A stretch of 49,911 bases of DNA from Clostridiaceae bacterium (lineage in GTDB: Bacteria > Bacillota > Clostridia > Lachnospirales > Lachnospiraceae). Below the pieces are notes generated by a model. The model was not told the origin of the DNA, did not search any database, and was given only the letters and a program-made list of their open reading frames with translations. The stretch is taken from contig CABIXM010000026.1 in NCBI GenBank assembly GCA_902362725.1, positions 1 through 49,911 of the forward strand, given 5' to 3'. Shown here in pieces: positions 42,016-49,823 of this stretch. A program made the position numbers and the translations under genes. Position 1 is the stretch's first letter, and the number at the start of each line of letters is the position of its first letter.

Positions 42016-42714
42016 CTACCATTCCAGATCCTCTGCCGGAATCTTGTGAACGTTTCGGTAGTCCTTGCGGATCATGCCGTCTCGAAGCCGCACCACACGG
42101 TCCGCCATATCCTTGATGGCATCGTTGTGAGTCACCATGATGACGGTGTTGCCGTACTTCTGGTTGACGGTCTCGATGAGCTTCAGGATGTCCTTGGAGG
42201 TCTGATAGTCCAGGGCTCCGGTGGGCTCGTCGCAGAGCAGAATATCCGGATTCTTCACGATAGCGCGGCCGATGGCCGTACGCTGCTGCTGGCCGCCGGA
42301 AAGCTGGTTCGGCAGCTTTCTCCGATGGTCGTAGAGACCCAGGGTATGGAGCAGCTCGTCCACGTCCAGGGGCCTGTCGCTGAGGTAAGCGCCCACTTCA
42401 ATATTTTCCCGGACGGTCAGGTTCGGGATCAGGTTATACATCTGAAAAATGTACCCTAAGTGCTTCCGGCGGTAGGCCGTCAGCTTCTTCTCTTTCATAT
42501 CGGCCATCCGCTCGCCTTCGATGCAGATGTCGCCCTCGTCGGCCGCGTCGATGCCGCCGATGATATTCAGGAGCGTGGATTTACCGGAACCGGAAGGCCC
42601 CAGCAGCACGCAGAATTCGCCCCGCTCCATGGACAGGTTGATGCCCTTCAGCACCTCTACCCGGCTGTCGCCGGAGCCGAAGGATTTTTTGATATCGTTG
42701 ATGGTAAGAAACAT
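42016..42714 (-). CDS. ABC transporter ATPase, MacB/LolD type
   Basis: A 232-aa single nucleotide-binding domain with Walker [14 protein letters not shown] loop QMYNL, signature [14 protein letters not shown], Walker [13 protein letters not shown] and H loop VMVTHND. It powers the FtsX-type permease. It is the first gene of the operon and has an operator-like palindrome just behind the promoter. Confidence 0.95.
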   Translation of the reverse strand: MFLTINDIKKSFGSGDSRVEVLKGINLSMERGEFCVLLGPSGSGKSTLLNIIGGIDAADEGDICIEGERMADMKEKKLTAYRRKHLGYIFQMYNLIPNLTVRENIEVGAYLSDRPLDVDELLHTLGLYDHRRKLPNQLSGGQQQRTAIGRAIVKNPDILLCDEPTGALDYQTSKDILKLIETVNQKYGNTVIMVTHNDAIKDMADRVVRLRDGMIRKDYRNVHKIPAEDLEW

Positions 42715-42744
42715 GACTCCCTCCCAGGTATACTGTATTTCACC

Positions 42745-42782
42745 AGTTAGTTAATGCGAACTAACTTTACAGGGCAATTATA
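42745..42782 (-). promoter_or_regulatory. Promoter and operator of the ABC efflux operon
   Basis: A TATAAT -10 (42777-42782) with a weak TGGAAA -35. Directly downstream lies a perfect 8-bp inverted repeat AGTTAGTT/AACTAACT (42745-42752, 42759-42766). A TetR- or MarR-type repressor would fit; no such gene lies next to it. Confidence 0.55.
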
Positions 42783-42845
42783 GTACATGACGCAGGAGAT
42801 TTCCATACTTTTTTACTCAATTTTTGTATTTCGACCAATAAAAAA

Positions 42846-42952
42846 GAATCCTGCGAAGCAGGATTCTCCGCCTGCGGCGAGTGCGCATCTTTGCAAGCTC
42901 TGCTTGCTTTTATGGAATAGGGAATTCTATCGGAATTTCCTATTCCATAAAA
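42846..42952 (-). repeat. Family M element, copy 4 (hybrid, shortened B)
   Basis: A' GAATCCTGC/GCAGGATTC (42846-42866) with TTTTTT after it on the minus strand, a shortened B (only CGCC/GGCG, inner hairpin and GGTAG box lost), C GCAAGC/GCTTGC and D (42908-42927, 42933-42952). It joins the A' type of copy 5 with the C/D type of copy 2. Confidence 0.85.
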
Positions 42953-42953
42953 A

Positions 42954-42991
42954 ATGCACAGAACCATGTCCCAAAACATAATCCTGTGCAT
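42954..42991 (-). terminator. Terminator of the sir2-DUF951 operon
   Basis: ATGCACAG/CTGTGCAT stem with a 22-base loop, followed by a T run that belongs to module D of the adjoining element. Confidence 0.75.
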
Positions 42992-43042
42992 TCTCAGCCT
43001 TATTATTAAACGATACCTGAAACAGAATTTACCGGGCGCCCC

Positions 43043-43234
43043 TTACGCGTCTGCCTTCGGACTTCGAAGCCCTCTGGTATTCTTCTCCACCAGCCGTCTG
43101 GCAATCATAATCTGATGCCCGCAGCCCATGCATTTCAGGCGAAAATCCGCGCCTACCCGTAAGATCTCCCACTCGGAGCTTCCGCAGGGGTGCGCCTTTT
43201 TTAATTTTACGATATCTCCTACTTTATATTCCAC
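43043..43234 (-). CDS. DUF951 family protein, 63 aa
   Basis: A small protein with MEYKVGDIVKLKKAHPCGSSEWEILRVG and a CMGCGHQIMI part; with the earlier Cys it could bind zinc. DUF951 is widespread in Firmicutes; an RNA- or DNA-binding role is suspected but unproven. Its start overlaps the Sir2 gene by 11 bases. Confidence 0.88.
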   Translation of the reverse strand: MEYKVGDIVKLKKAHPCGSSEWEILRVGADFRLKCMGCGHQIMIARRLVEKNTRGLRSPKADA

Positions 43235-43955
43235 TTAAAACCTCTCCGATATTACCCTGGATCAGCAGATCTGCGCTGGCATCCCGGGGCGTCGCGTCCC
43301 GGTTGATGACCACCAGATGCTTTCCGGTAAAATAATCTATCAATCCTGCTGCCGGATACACCGCCAGGGACGTTCCGCCGATGATCAGCATATCCGCTTG
43401 GGAGATGGCCCGCACCGCGCCCCGAATGGTCGCGTCGTCCAGCCCCTCCTCGTAGAGCACCACATCCGGCTTGATAATTCCGCCGCACTCGCACCGGGGC
43501 ACGCCCTCGGAATGCAGCATATACTCCATATCATAGAACTTTCCGCACTTCTGACAATAATTCCGGTGCACCGAGCCGTGCAGCTCATAGACCCGCTTGC
43601 TTCCGGCCATCTGATGAAGCCCGTCGATATTCTGGGTCACGACAGCGTTCAGCTTACCCGTAGCCTCCAGCTCCGCCAGCTTCCTATGGGCCGCATTGGG
43701 CTTCGCCTCCGGGCAGAGCAGCTTTTTCCGGTAAAACCGGTAGAACTCCTCCGGTTCCCGCACGAAAAAGCTGTGGCTGATGATGGTCTCCGGCGGATAC
43801 TTCCACTCCTGATGGTAGAGGCCGTCCACGCTCCGGAAATCCGGAATGCCGCTCTCGGTGGACACGCCCGCTCCGCCGAAAAAGACGATAGAGCTGCTCT
43901 CCTCCACATACTGCTTCAAAAGCTTTACCTTATCTTCCGCTGCTGCCACGATCAT
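43224..43955 (-). CDS. cobB: Sir2 family NAD-dependent protein deacylase
   Basis: A 243-aa sirtuin that removes acyl groups from lysines using NAD. Motifs: GAGVSTESGIPDFR, TQNIDGLHQMAGS, catalytic His in ELHGSVH, zinc Cys in YCQKCGKF and RCECGG, and GTSLAVYPAAGL. The bacterial U-type signature PDVVLYEEGL is present. It lies between sortase and DUF951 in the six-gene operon. Confidence 0.96.
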   Translation of the reverse strand: MIVAAAEDKVKLLKQYVEESSSIVFFGGAGVSTESGIPDFRSVDGLYHQEWKYPPETIISHSFFVREPEEFYRFYRKKLLCPEAKPNAAHRKLAELEATGKLNAVVTQNIDGLHQMAGSKRVYELHGSVHRNYCQKCGKFYDMEYMLHSEGVPRCECGGIIKPDVVLYEEGLDDATIRGAVRAISQADMLIIGGTSLAVYPAAGLIDYFTGKHLVVINRDATPRDASADLLIQGNIGEVLSGI

Positions 43956-43983
43956 CCCTCCTGTTCACTTCGTTTACAGCATA

Positions 43984-44799
43984 CTAATATAACTTCTTCG
44001 CATGCACCAAAAACCGCTTCTCCCCATGCTTCGTACAGGTAGACAGCGTAATGATCGAATCCTCCCTGGTCACCGTCACGCTGGTATCGTACAACGACCG
44101 GCCCTTGATGGTCTTCAGATACTCCTCATAAGTCTCATCCGGCGCGAAGCCGATGGTATAGCTGTCGCTGTCCGCATCTGCCTCGTACACCGAGAAGATC
44201 TGATACGCATGGGTGCCGTCCGCCAGATCCACATAGACATTGGGATGAGCTACCAGATAGGACGCGGAACGATACTCCTTCAGCCCCGCAAACATGGAGC
44301 CGTTCTTCATATTATGTCCGTAAATAATCGTATGTAAATCCGTGAAATCCGCGCTGTTCAGGGTCTCCACGAAGATACTGCCCGCGCCGTTCACCTTCTT
44401 GCTGAAGGTATGATTCAGATAATAGGAATCGTCGGTCGTATGCATCAGCGGATAACTGATCTGCGTCCCCGGGATCTGAATCCATCCCACGGTGTCGGAA
44501 TTCTGAGCCTGCAGCTCGCTGATCGCCACGCGCTGCACCCGCTCCTCCGAAGCGTCTTCTGCCTCGGTATCATCTGCATTTTCACCGTCCTCTGCAGCCG
44601 TCTGAACCACTTCCTCCGCCGGATCTCCGGACACGTAGGTCTGTAGCTTATCATACTCATCGGTTCCCGCCTTATACTCCAGGAAAATAGTGGACAGCTG
44701 CCAGATGCTGACGCCCAGCACCACCACGCAGATGACCAGCACCACCAGAATCGGCAGAGGCATTTTCCCTTTTTTCTTCTTTCTTGTTTCGTCCGCCAT
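43984..44799 (-). CDS. srtB: Class B sortase
   Basis: A 271-aa membrane-bound transpeptidase. Basic start and one membrane helix (about 16-38), acidic stalk (EDGENADDTEAEDASEE), then the sortase barrel with His in IIYGHNMKNGSMF, Cys in TLSTCTKHGEKR and the following Arg. Start at MADETRKKKKG chosen as GAGGAGG stands 5 bases upstream; ATGs up to eight codons earlier are possible. No sortase substrate with a C-terminal sorting signal was seen in the window. Confidence 0.93.
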   Translation of the reverse strand: MADETRKKKKGKMPLPILVVLVICVVVLGVSIWQLSTIFLEYKAGTDEYDKLQTYVSGDPAEEVVQTAAEDGENADDTEAEDASEERVQRVAISELQAQNSDTVGWIQIPGTQISYPLMHTTDDSYYLNHTFSKKVNGAGSIFVETLNSADFTDLHTIIYGHNMKNGSMFAGLKEYRSASYLVAHPNVYVDLADGTHAYQIFSVYEADADSDSYTIGFAPDETYEEYLKTIKGRSLYDTSVTVTREDSIITLSTCTKHGEKRFLVHAKKLY

Positions 44800-44835
44800 C
44801 ATAGCCTCCTCGTCACTCCTCATTGATTTCTCATT

Positions 44836-45417
44836 TTACCAGACCAGGCGGGAAAAATCCAGCTCTTCCTGCCCACAGACCGCCACACTGAGCGCCTCTT
44901 CCGGGAGCTGCCAGCTCTTTATATACCAGCGGCCCTCCCGCAGATCCTGCGACACCATATTCCCCGTCGTATCAAAGGCGTCCAAGGAAAGCCGCAGTCC
45001 CTCGCCGACCGCCTTCAGGAAGCTCTCCTTCCGCACCCAGAGGTCGCAAAACTGCCGCACCGGCTCCGCCGTATCCCGGGAAATAGTTCCGCCGCAGAGC
45101 CGCGTCATCGCCTCCCGCTCCCGTGGGTGCATTTTATCCACTATCCGCTGCCATTTCGGGTGTGTTCTCCACATTTCGATGTCGATACCCACCGGTTTGT
45201 CCCCAAAGGCACAGGCCGCGTAAGGCCCGCTGTGGGAAATGCTGATGTGGAGATCGGGCCGTCCTGCCAGGCAGGGCTTCCCCTTTTCATCCTTCTCCAC
45301 AAGACACGAGGCCGCCGGAATTCCATATGCAGTTTCCAGCGCGGACGCAAGCAGGCGGCGGGCCGCCACAGACGGATTTTCGCCCTTTTTTGTCCGTATC
45401 AGACGGATTTCTACCAT
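44836..45417 (-). CDS. 4'-phosphopantetheinyl transferase (Sfp superfamily)
   Basis: A 193-aa enzyme that loads phosphopantetheine on carrier proteins. It carries HISISHSGPYAACAF, the metal site GIDIE, and WVRKESFLKAVGEGL. The short Sfp-type sequence suggests action on secondary or fatty-acid carriers, yet no carrier protein or synthase gene lies nearby. It is 10 bases after the C-GCAxxG-C-C gene. Confidence 0.92.
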   Translation of the reverse strand: MVEIRLIRTKKGENPSVAARRLLASALETAYGIPAASCLVEKDEKGKPCLAGRPDLHISISHSGPYAACAFGDKPVGIDIEMWRTHPKWQRIVDKMHPREREAMTRLCGGTISRDTAEPVRQFCDLWVRKESFLKAVGEGLRLSLDAFDTTGNMVSQDLREGRWYIKSWQLPEEALSVAVCGQEELDFSRLVW

Positions 45418-45427
45418 TTACCAGTCC

Positions 45428-45841
45428 CTATTCCTCTGAAAATAAGATCTGCTCTACCAGCTCAGCCGCATCTTCAATACAGCCGTCGCAGGAACGTAAG
45501 GGATGTCCGGTCTCCACACCCTTCAGATCTTTACAGACCGTGGCGCCGTTTTTCTTCTGAAACCCCTCCACGATCTTTTTGGAGATCTGATAGGTCTTTC
45601 CCTTGCTCATGGGTGCTTCCAGATCGCCGCAGCTGTTCTTCAGTCCTGCCAGCATTACTGCGCCGGATACCGCGCCGCAGGTGGCCTGCATGCCGCCCAT
45701 GCCAAGCCCAAAGGCCTCCGTCGCCCGAAATGCGCTCTGCTCGTCCATGCCCACCAGGTCACAGTAGGCGCACGCCACAGCCTGGGCGCAGTTATAACCC
45801 TTCTTATGATTTTCCAGTGTCTTCTGTACTCTGCTTTCCAT
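45428..45841 (-). CDS. C-GCAxxG-C-C family protein
   Basis: A 137-aa protein with the Cys pattern of this family: YNCAQAV, GMGGMQATCGAVSGA, KNSCGD and LRSCDGCIEDAAE. Such proteins are common in anaerobes and are thought to bind a metal or act in redox; the role is unsettled. Second gene of the operon. Confidence 0.88.
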   Translation of the reverse strand: MESRVQKTLENHKKGYNCAQAVACAYCDLVGMDEQSAFRATEAFGLGMGGMQATCGAVSGAVMLAGLKNSCGDLEAPMSKGKTYQISKKIVEGFQKKNGATVCKDLKGVETGHPLRSCDGCIEDAAELVEQILFSEE

Positions 45842-45858
45842 TTTTTACATTCTCCTTT

Positions 45859-46053
45859 TTACTTTTTCTGCTTATCCAGCATCTCCTGCAGTGCTTCGTC
45901 GCTGTCGGAGATCCACACGTCCTCTTCCTCCGCGTTCAGTCCCAGATACTCTCTTAAGGTGCAGGTCTCGTCGCTGTTGCCCCAGTCCTCGATGTATTTG
46001 TCGATGGCCTCAAAGGGCAACTCGCCCGCCAGATATTTCTCCTTGAATTTCAT
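45859..46053 (-). CDS. Small acidic hypothetical protein, 64 aa
   Basis: Acidic, no Cys pair or membrane helix (MKFKEKYLAGELPFEAIDKYIEDWGNSDE start). I do not recognise it. A GGGAGGG ribosome site and 17-base spacing to the next gene support it. It is the first gene of the six-gene operon. Confidence 0.75.
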   Translation of the reverse strand: MKFKEKYLAGELPFEAIDKYIEDWGNSDETCTLREYLGLNAEEEDVWISDSDEALQEMLDKQKK

Positions 46054-46128
46054 AACTCCCTCCCGTTCCTTCCATTGTCCTTGTATCAGATGCTTCCAGA
46101 CCTTTCTGCCCGTTTTTCTTCTCCGTTC

Positions 46129-46157
46129 AGTATACTACAGTTTGACTGATTCTACAA
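46129..46157 (-). promoter_or_regulatory. Promoter of the six-gene operon
   Basis: TTGTAG (46152-46157), 17 bp, TATACT (46129-46134) on the minus strand. Confidence 0.6.
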
Positions 46158-46202
46158 AGTTTTTTACACTTTCTGCCGGAAAAAACAGCCACATTTTCCA
46201 CA

Positions 46203-46231
46203 TTGACAGCCCTTTTTCTTTCCTGTACACT
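46203..46231 (+). promoter_or_regulatory. Promoter of the TauE/SafE gene
   Basis: TTGACA (46203-46208), 17 bp, TACACT (46226-46231), divergent from the promoter at 46129. Confidence 0.7.
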
Positions 46232-46268
46232 AATTTTACTATCACATTTACAGAAGAAGGTACTTATC

Positions 46269-47021
46269 ATGCAAGTGACACCGCATATGCTTCTCATCGT
46301 CTGTCCGCTGGTCTTTCTGGCGGGCTTCGTGGACTCCATCGGCGGAGGCGGAGGACTGATCTCCCTTCCGGCCTACCTGTTCGCGGGCGTTCCGCCCCAC
46401 ACAGCCCTGGCCACAAACAAGCTGTCTTCCTCCATCGGAACCACTGTATCCGCCACCCGGCTTTTCAAATATATGGATCTGCCCCTGGCCGGTGCCTGCG
46501 TGATCTGCTCCATCCTGGGATCCTGGGGCGGCTCCTCCCTGGCACTGCTGGCCAGCGAAGAGCTGGTGCGCTTTATGCTGTTGCCGGTTCTGCCCGTAGT
46601 GGCCTACTACGTGCTCCGTAAAAAGGATCTGAATGTCACAGAAAAGGAACCCCTTTCCCGTCGGAATACCTTTCTGGTCTCCATGCCCGCCTCCATGCTC
46701 ATCGGTCTCTACGACGGCTTCTACGGCCCGGGCACCGGAACCTTCCTGATTCTTGTATACACGGGACTGTCCCGGCTCGATCTCCTGACTGCCTCCGCCA
46801 ATACCAAGGCTGTCAATCTGGCCTCCAATCTGGGCGCGCTGACTGTCTTTCTGCTGAACGGTAAGGTCTGCCTGCCCCTGGGGCTTCCGGCAGCCGCCTG
46901 CTGCGTGGCCGGGCACTTCATCGGCTCCGGCATGGTCGTGAAGAACGGCTCCCGGATCGTCCGTCCCATCATTCTTCTGGTCCTTGCAATCCTGTTTATA
47001 AAAATCCTGCTCGGTCTGTAA
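46269..47021 (+). CDS. TauE/SafE family sulfite or organosulfur exporter
   Basis: A 250-aa membrane protein with about eight hydrophobic segments and the TSUP repeats GFVDSIGGGGGLISLPAYLF and GLYDGFYGPGTGTFLILVY. Family members move sulfite, sulfoacetate or related anions. The start at MQVTPHML is chosen due to AGAAGG 8 bases before it; a frame from 46203 would begin in the promoter. Confidence 0.92.
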   Translation: MQVTPHMLLIVCPLVFLAGFVDSIGGGGGLISLPAYLFAGVPPHTALATNKLSSSIGTTVSATRLFKYMDLPLAGACVICSILGSWGGSSLALLASEELVRFMLLPVLPVVAYYVLRKKDLNVTEKEPLSRRNTFLVSMPASMLIGLYDGFYGPGTGTFLILVYTGLSRLDLLTASANTKAVNLASNLGALTVFLLNGKVCLPLGLPAAACCVAGHFIGSGMVVKNGSRIVRPIILLVLAILFIKILLGL

Positions 47022-47037
47022 ATCAGATCGGCAGGAT
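47004..47037 (+). terminator. Terminator of the TauE/SafE gene
   Basis: ATCCTGC-CGGTCTG and CAGATCG-GCAGGAT form a stem with one bulge; T run after it. The stop codon TAA (47019-47021) is in the loop. Confidence 0.85.
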
Positions 47038-47123
47038 TTTTCTTCTGTGTTTCTATCTATTTTTCTCCGGGTTCAGCTCATTGCCCTCAGCCAGAAGTAC
47101 CCGGATATCGGCATGAATGACCG

Positions 47124-47174
47124 GCTTGCTTTTATGGAATAGGGAATTCTATCAGAATTTCCTATTCCATAAAA
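47124..47174 (-). repeat. Family M element, copy 6 (module D with part of C)
   Basis: D arms 47130-47149 and 47155-47174, identical to copies 2 and 4 except for one loop base (G to A); preceded by GGCTTGC of module C. It abuts the terminator behind tRNA-Cys. Confidence 0.85.
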
Positions 47175-47203
47175 AAAGATAACTCATCGAGTTATCTTTT
47201 TTT
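47171..47203. terminator. Terminator of tRNA-Cys
   Basis: A perfect 15-bp stem AAAAAAAGATAACTC/GAGTTATCTTTTTTT with an ATC loop, active in both directions. Confidence 0.9.
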
Positions 47204-47205
47204 AG

Positions 47206-47276
47206 AGGCGACAACCAGATTTGAACTGGTGATCAGGGTGTTGCAGACCCACGCCTTACCACTTGGCTATGTCGCC
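47206..47276 (-). tRNA. tRNA-Cys (GCA)
   Basis: A 71-nt cloverleaf: acceptor GGCGACA/TGTCGCC, D loop AAGTGGTAAG, anticodon loop CTGCAAC, T arm GGTTCAAATC type (AGTTCAAAT), discriminator U. CCA is not encoded. Confidence 0.95.
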
Positions 47277-47288
47277 ATCAACTATTAG

Positions 47289-47317
47289 ATTATATCACAA
47301 CGAATCGAGTTCGTCAA
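47289..47317 (-). promoter_or_regulatory. Promoter of tRNA-Cys
   Basis: TTGACG (47312-47317), 17 bp, TATAAT (47289-47294) between the two tRNA genes, so tRNA-Cys can be transcribed alone. Confidence 0.7.
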
Positions 47318-47325
47318 GATATAAA

Positions 47326-47397
47326 TGACTCCTACGGGAATCGAACCCGTGTTACCGCCGTGAAAGGGCGATGTCTTAACCGCTTGACCAAGGAGCC
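47326..47397 (-). tRNA. tRNA-Glu (TTC)
   Basis: A 72-nt cloverleaf: acceptor GGCTCCT/AGGAGTC, anticodon loop CTTTCAC, T loop GGTTCGATTCC, discriminator A. CCA is not encoded. Confidence 0.95.
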
Positions 47398-47450
47398 TTA
47401 TTTATCTGCCCCTTTGGGTGGGCGTTAGCTCGGTTCTTTTGCCGTGCCCG

Positions 47451-47482
47451 ATTATATTATCATACTTTCTATCTGTTTGCAA
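47451..47482 (-). promoter_or_regulatory. Promoter of tRNA-Glu
   Basis: TTGCAA (47477-47482), 17 bp, TAATAT (47454-47459), overlapping an alternative TATAAT. Confidence 0.55.
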
Positions 47483-47503
47483 GGGTTTTTTCGGGTTTTC
47501 TCG

Positions 47504-47570
47504 AAAAAAGTTATCGCCAGATTTTCACCACCCAGGCGTGGATTGGCAGAAACCCGGTGATAACTTTTTT
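47504..47570 (-). terminator. Terminator of the 2-hydroxyacid dehydrogenase gene
   Basis: A 15-bp stem AAAAAAGTTATCGCC (47504-47518) and GGTGATAACTTTTTT (47556-47570) with a 37-base loop and T runs on both strands, just past the stop at 47578. Confidence 0.85.
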
Positions 47571-47577
47571 CTGGATT

Positions 47578-48543
47578 TTATTGGTTCACTACGTTCTCCG
47601 GCGCGCCTGACAGGAATGCCTTTACATTGTTCACAGCGCAGTCCATGATACGCTGACGGGCTTCTTTTGTCGCCCAGGCAATGTGGGGTGTGATAAAACA
47701 GTTCTTCGCGGTGAGCAGCGGGTTATCGCCCTTAATGGGTTCCGCACTTACCACGTCCACTGCCGCAGCCCGTATCTTACCGCTGTTCAGCGCGTCTGCC
47801 AGATCCTGCTCCACAACGAGCGGGCCGCGGCCATTGTTCAGGAGAATGACGCCGTCCTTCATTTTCGCAATAGTCGCCTGATTAATAATGCCTTCTGTCT
47901 CCGGGAACAACGGGCAGTGCAGGGAAATCACATCCGATTCTGCCAACAGTGTATCTAAGTTTACATAAGTTCCGATAGCTTTGCCGCTCGCGTACTCATG
48001 AGGCGAATGCGCCAGTACCTTCATGCCAAATGCCTTCGCGATAGTTCCTACCTTCTGGCCGATCCGGCCAAATCCGATGATACCCATGGTCTTGCCTGCC
48101 AGTTCGATCTGGGGATAATCGCAGAAGCAGAAGTCCGGGCTCTGCTCCCAGCGGCCTGCGTGTACGGCTTCGGAATGATGTGCCACGTGATGGCAGATTT
48201 CCAGCAGCAGCGCGAAGGTGAACTGGGCTACTGTATCCGTGCCGTAGCCCGGTACATTGGTGACCGGAATGCCTTTCTTAGCGGCGTAGGTATAGTCTAC
48301 TACATTGTAACCGGTAGCCAGTACGCCGATATAGCGGATGGACGGGCAGCTGTCCAGTACCCTCTTTGTGATGGGCGTTTTATTGGTAATGACGATTTCT
48401 GCCTCTCCGATACGCGAGATCGCCTCATCCTCATCAGTCAGAGAGCTTCTGTCATATACAATAAACTCTCCCAGCTCCTCCAGTCTGCTCCAGCTCAGAT
48501 CGCCTGGATTTTCTGTATAGCCGTCTAATACTACGATTTTCAT
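47578..48543 (-). CDS. D-2-hydroxyacid dehydrogenase (glycerate dehydrogenase-like)
   Basis: A 321-aa NAD-dependent dehydrogenase. Rossmann motif GIIGFGRIGQKVG, catalytic Arg in LLNNGRGPLV, Glu in VVSAEPIKGDNPLL and His in TPHIAWATKEAR. Closest in look to hydroxypyruvate reductase/glycerate dehydrogenase. The NNGRG form replaces the usual NTSRG or NTARG. Single gene. Confidence 0.92.
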   Translation of the reverse strand: MKIVVLDGYTENPGDLSWSRLEELGEFIVYDRSSLTDEDEAISRIGEAEIVITNKTPITKRVLDSCPSIRYIGVLATGYNVVDYTYAAKKGIPVTNVPGYGTDTVAQFTFALLLEICHHVAHHSEAVHAGRWEQSPDFCFCDYPQIELAGKTMGIIGFGRIGQKVGTIAKAFGMKVLAHSPHEYASGKAIGTYVNLDTLLAESDVISLHCPLFPETEGIINQATIAKMKDGVILLNNGRGPLVVEQDLADALNSGKIRAAAVDVVSAEPIKGDNPLLTAKNCFITPHIAWATKEARQRIMDCAVNNVKAFLSGAPENVVNQ

Positions 48544-48734
48544 TGTATGTTCTCCTTATAATTTTTATGAGATTCTAATATATTATCATATTCGACAAGG
48601 TATCCTATCTGCCGCTATTATAGCATATTCTATCCCTTCATAAAACTTGCTTTTTATGCGGTGTTTGATTTTCCTTTTCTTCTATCTTTCACCTGACCCT
48701 ATGAAAAATTGCGCAAAATCTCCCTCTCGCTGTC

Positions 48735-48763
48735 TTGCCACCTGGCAGGACAGGTGTTACAAT
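48735..48763 (+). promoter_or_regulatory. niaR promoter with palindromic operator in the spacer
   Basis: TTGCCA (48735-48740), 17 bp, TACAAT (48758-48763). The palindrome CACCTG/CAGGTG (48739-48744, 48751-48756) lies between the boxes, where a bound repressor would block RNA polymerase. A leader with TACCC-TTCG-GGTA (48807-48819) and TGCGCA/TGCGCA hairpins follows. Confidence 0.65.
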
Positions 48764-48873
48764 ATAAAAAGATAAGTTGGGAAAAAGACGTGCAAACTAA
48801 TGAAATACCCTTCGGGTATACCTGGATGCGCAAAAAGGATTGCGCAAGTTAAGGAAAGGAGTCTCACAATATC

Positions 48874-49404
48874 ATGACAACCTCACAGCGTAGAACAGAG
48901 ATTTTACAGATTTTGAAAAAGGCTGATACTCCGGTGGCTGCCAAGGAGCTGGCAGCGCATTTTGGGGTGAGCCGTCAGGTGATTGTGCAGGATATGGCCG
49001 TGATACGTGTCTCCACACCCGGAATTCTGTCCACCACCCGGGGCTACGTCCTTCAGCAGGACAATGGCAGTGCCCGGGAATTTAAGGTCTGCCACACGCC
49101 GGAGCAGACAGCCGACGAGATGAACCTCATCGTAGACTGTGGCGGTCACATCAAAAATATCAGTATCAGCCACCGTCTCTATGGCCGCATCTCCGCCGAC
49201 ATGGATATCCGTTCCCGGCAGGATGTGAATGAATTCATGGAAACCCTGAAGAACAGCCGCTCCAGCGTCTTAAGCAACGTCACCTCCGGCTACCACTATC
49301 ATCTGGTCGCTGCCGACAGTCAGAAGCGTCTGGATATGATTCAGGCGAAACTGCAGGAGGCCGGCTTCCTGGCCCCATTGCAGCCCTGGGAACAAGTACA
49401 GTAA
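48874..49404 (+). CDS. niaR: NiaR-type niacin-responsive repressor (HTH_11 + 3H)
   Basis: A 176-aa regulator of NAD synthesis and niacin uptake. N-terminal winged helix (RRTEILQILKKADTPVAAKELAAHFGVSRQVIVQDM, about 6-45) and the 3H domain (about 70-170). The metal site recalled from the Thermotoga protein is kept: His and Glu eight residues apart in CHTPEQTADEM, and HxH in GYHYHL. The GGAAAGGAG site precedes ATG. It is single and probably self-regulated through the palindrome at 48739-48756. Confidence 0.93.
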   Translation: MTTSQRRTEILQILKKADTPVAAKELAAHFGVSRQVIVQDMAVIRVSTPGILSTTRGYVLQQDNGSAREFKVCHTPEQTADEMNLIVDCGGHIKNISISHRLYGRISADMDIRSRQDVNEFMETLKNSRSSVLSNVTSGYHYHLVAADSQKRLDMIQAKLQEAGFLAPLQPWEQVQ

Positions 49405-49416
49405 AATATTAACTTA

Positions 49417-49458
49417 GAAATGGGACTTCGCCTGAATTTACTCGGGAAGTCCCGTTTC
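49417..49458 (+). terminator. niaR terminator
   Basis: GAAATGGGACTTC and GAAGTCCCGTTTC form a stem around a 16-base loop; a weak T-rich tail follows. Confidence 0.7.
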
Positions 49459-49566
49459 TATATCTATATTTCCTTTGTAAAAATTATTTTTACTTGATAT
49501 TTATTCTCTATTTCCTGTGATAATTAATTTCTCGGATAAGCTATTGGTAAAATGATTTTTATATAG

Positions 49567-49598
49567 AAAAAACCTGCAAGCAACGCTTACAGGTTTTT
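49567..49598. terminator. Terminator of tRNA-Asn
   Basis: AAAAAACCTG/CAGGTTTTT with inner CAAGC/GCTTA pairing, T runs on both strands. Confidence 0.85.
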
Positions 49599-49602
49599 AA
49601 AG

Positions 49603-49674
49603 CTCCCCGAGTAGGGCTCGAACCTACGACATTTCGGTTAACAGCCGAACGCTCTACCACTGAGCTATCGAGGA
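49603..49674 (-). tRNA. tRNA-Asn (GTT)
   Basis: A 72-nt cloverleaf: acceptor TCCTCGA/TCGGGGA, D arm GCTCAGTGGTAGAGC, anticodon loop CTGTTAA, T loop GGTTCGAGCCC, discriminator G. CCA not encoded. It follows the 23S gene by about 150 bases. Confidence 0.95.
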
Positions 49675-49692
49675 ATATTTAATTCAGATACC

Positions 49693-49721
49693 ATAATACC
49701 TGATCACTCAACGCTTGTCAA
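49693..49721 (-). promoter_or_regulatory. Promoter of tRNA-Asn
   Basis: TTGACA (49716-49721), 17 bp, TATTAT (49693-49698) on the minus strand, lying between the 23S 3' end and the tRNA. Confidence 0.75.
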
Positions 49722-49823
49722 GTGTTCAGGTACTTCCTTGTACCTTCAAAACTATATACTGCATATCTTTTAGACATTTTCTATCCTATGACGCTTCGCG
49801 TTCCGCTTTCGCTTCACACTCTT

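Noticed and set aside
49675..49823. 5S rRNA between 23S and tRNA-Asn
   Set aside because: No 5S landmarks were seen, and the interval is filled by a promoter and 23S flanking sequence.
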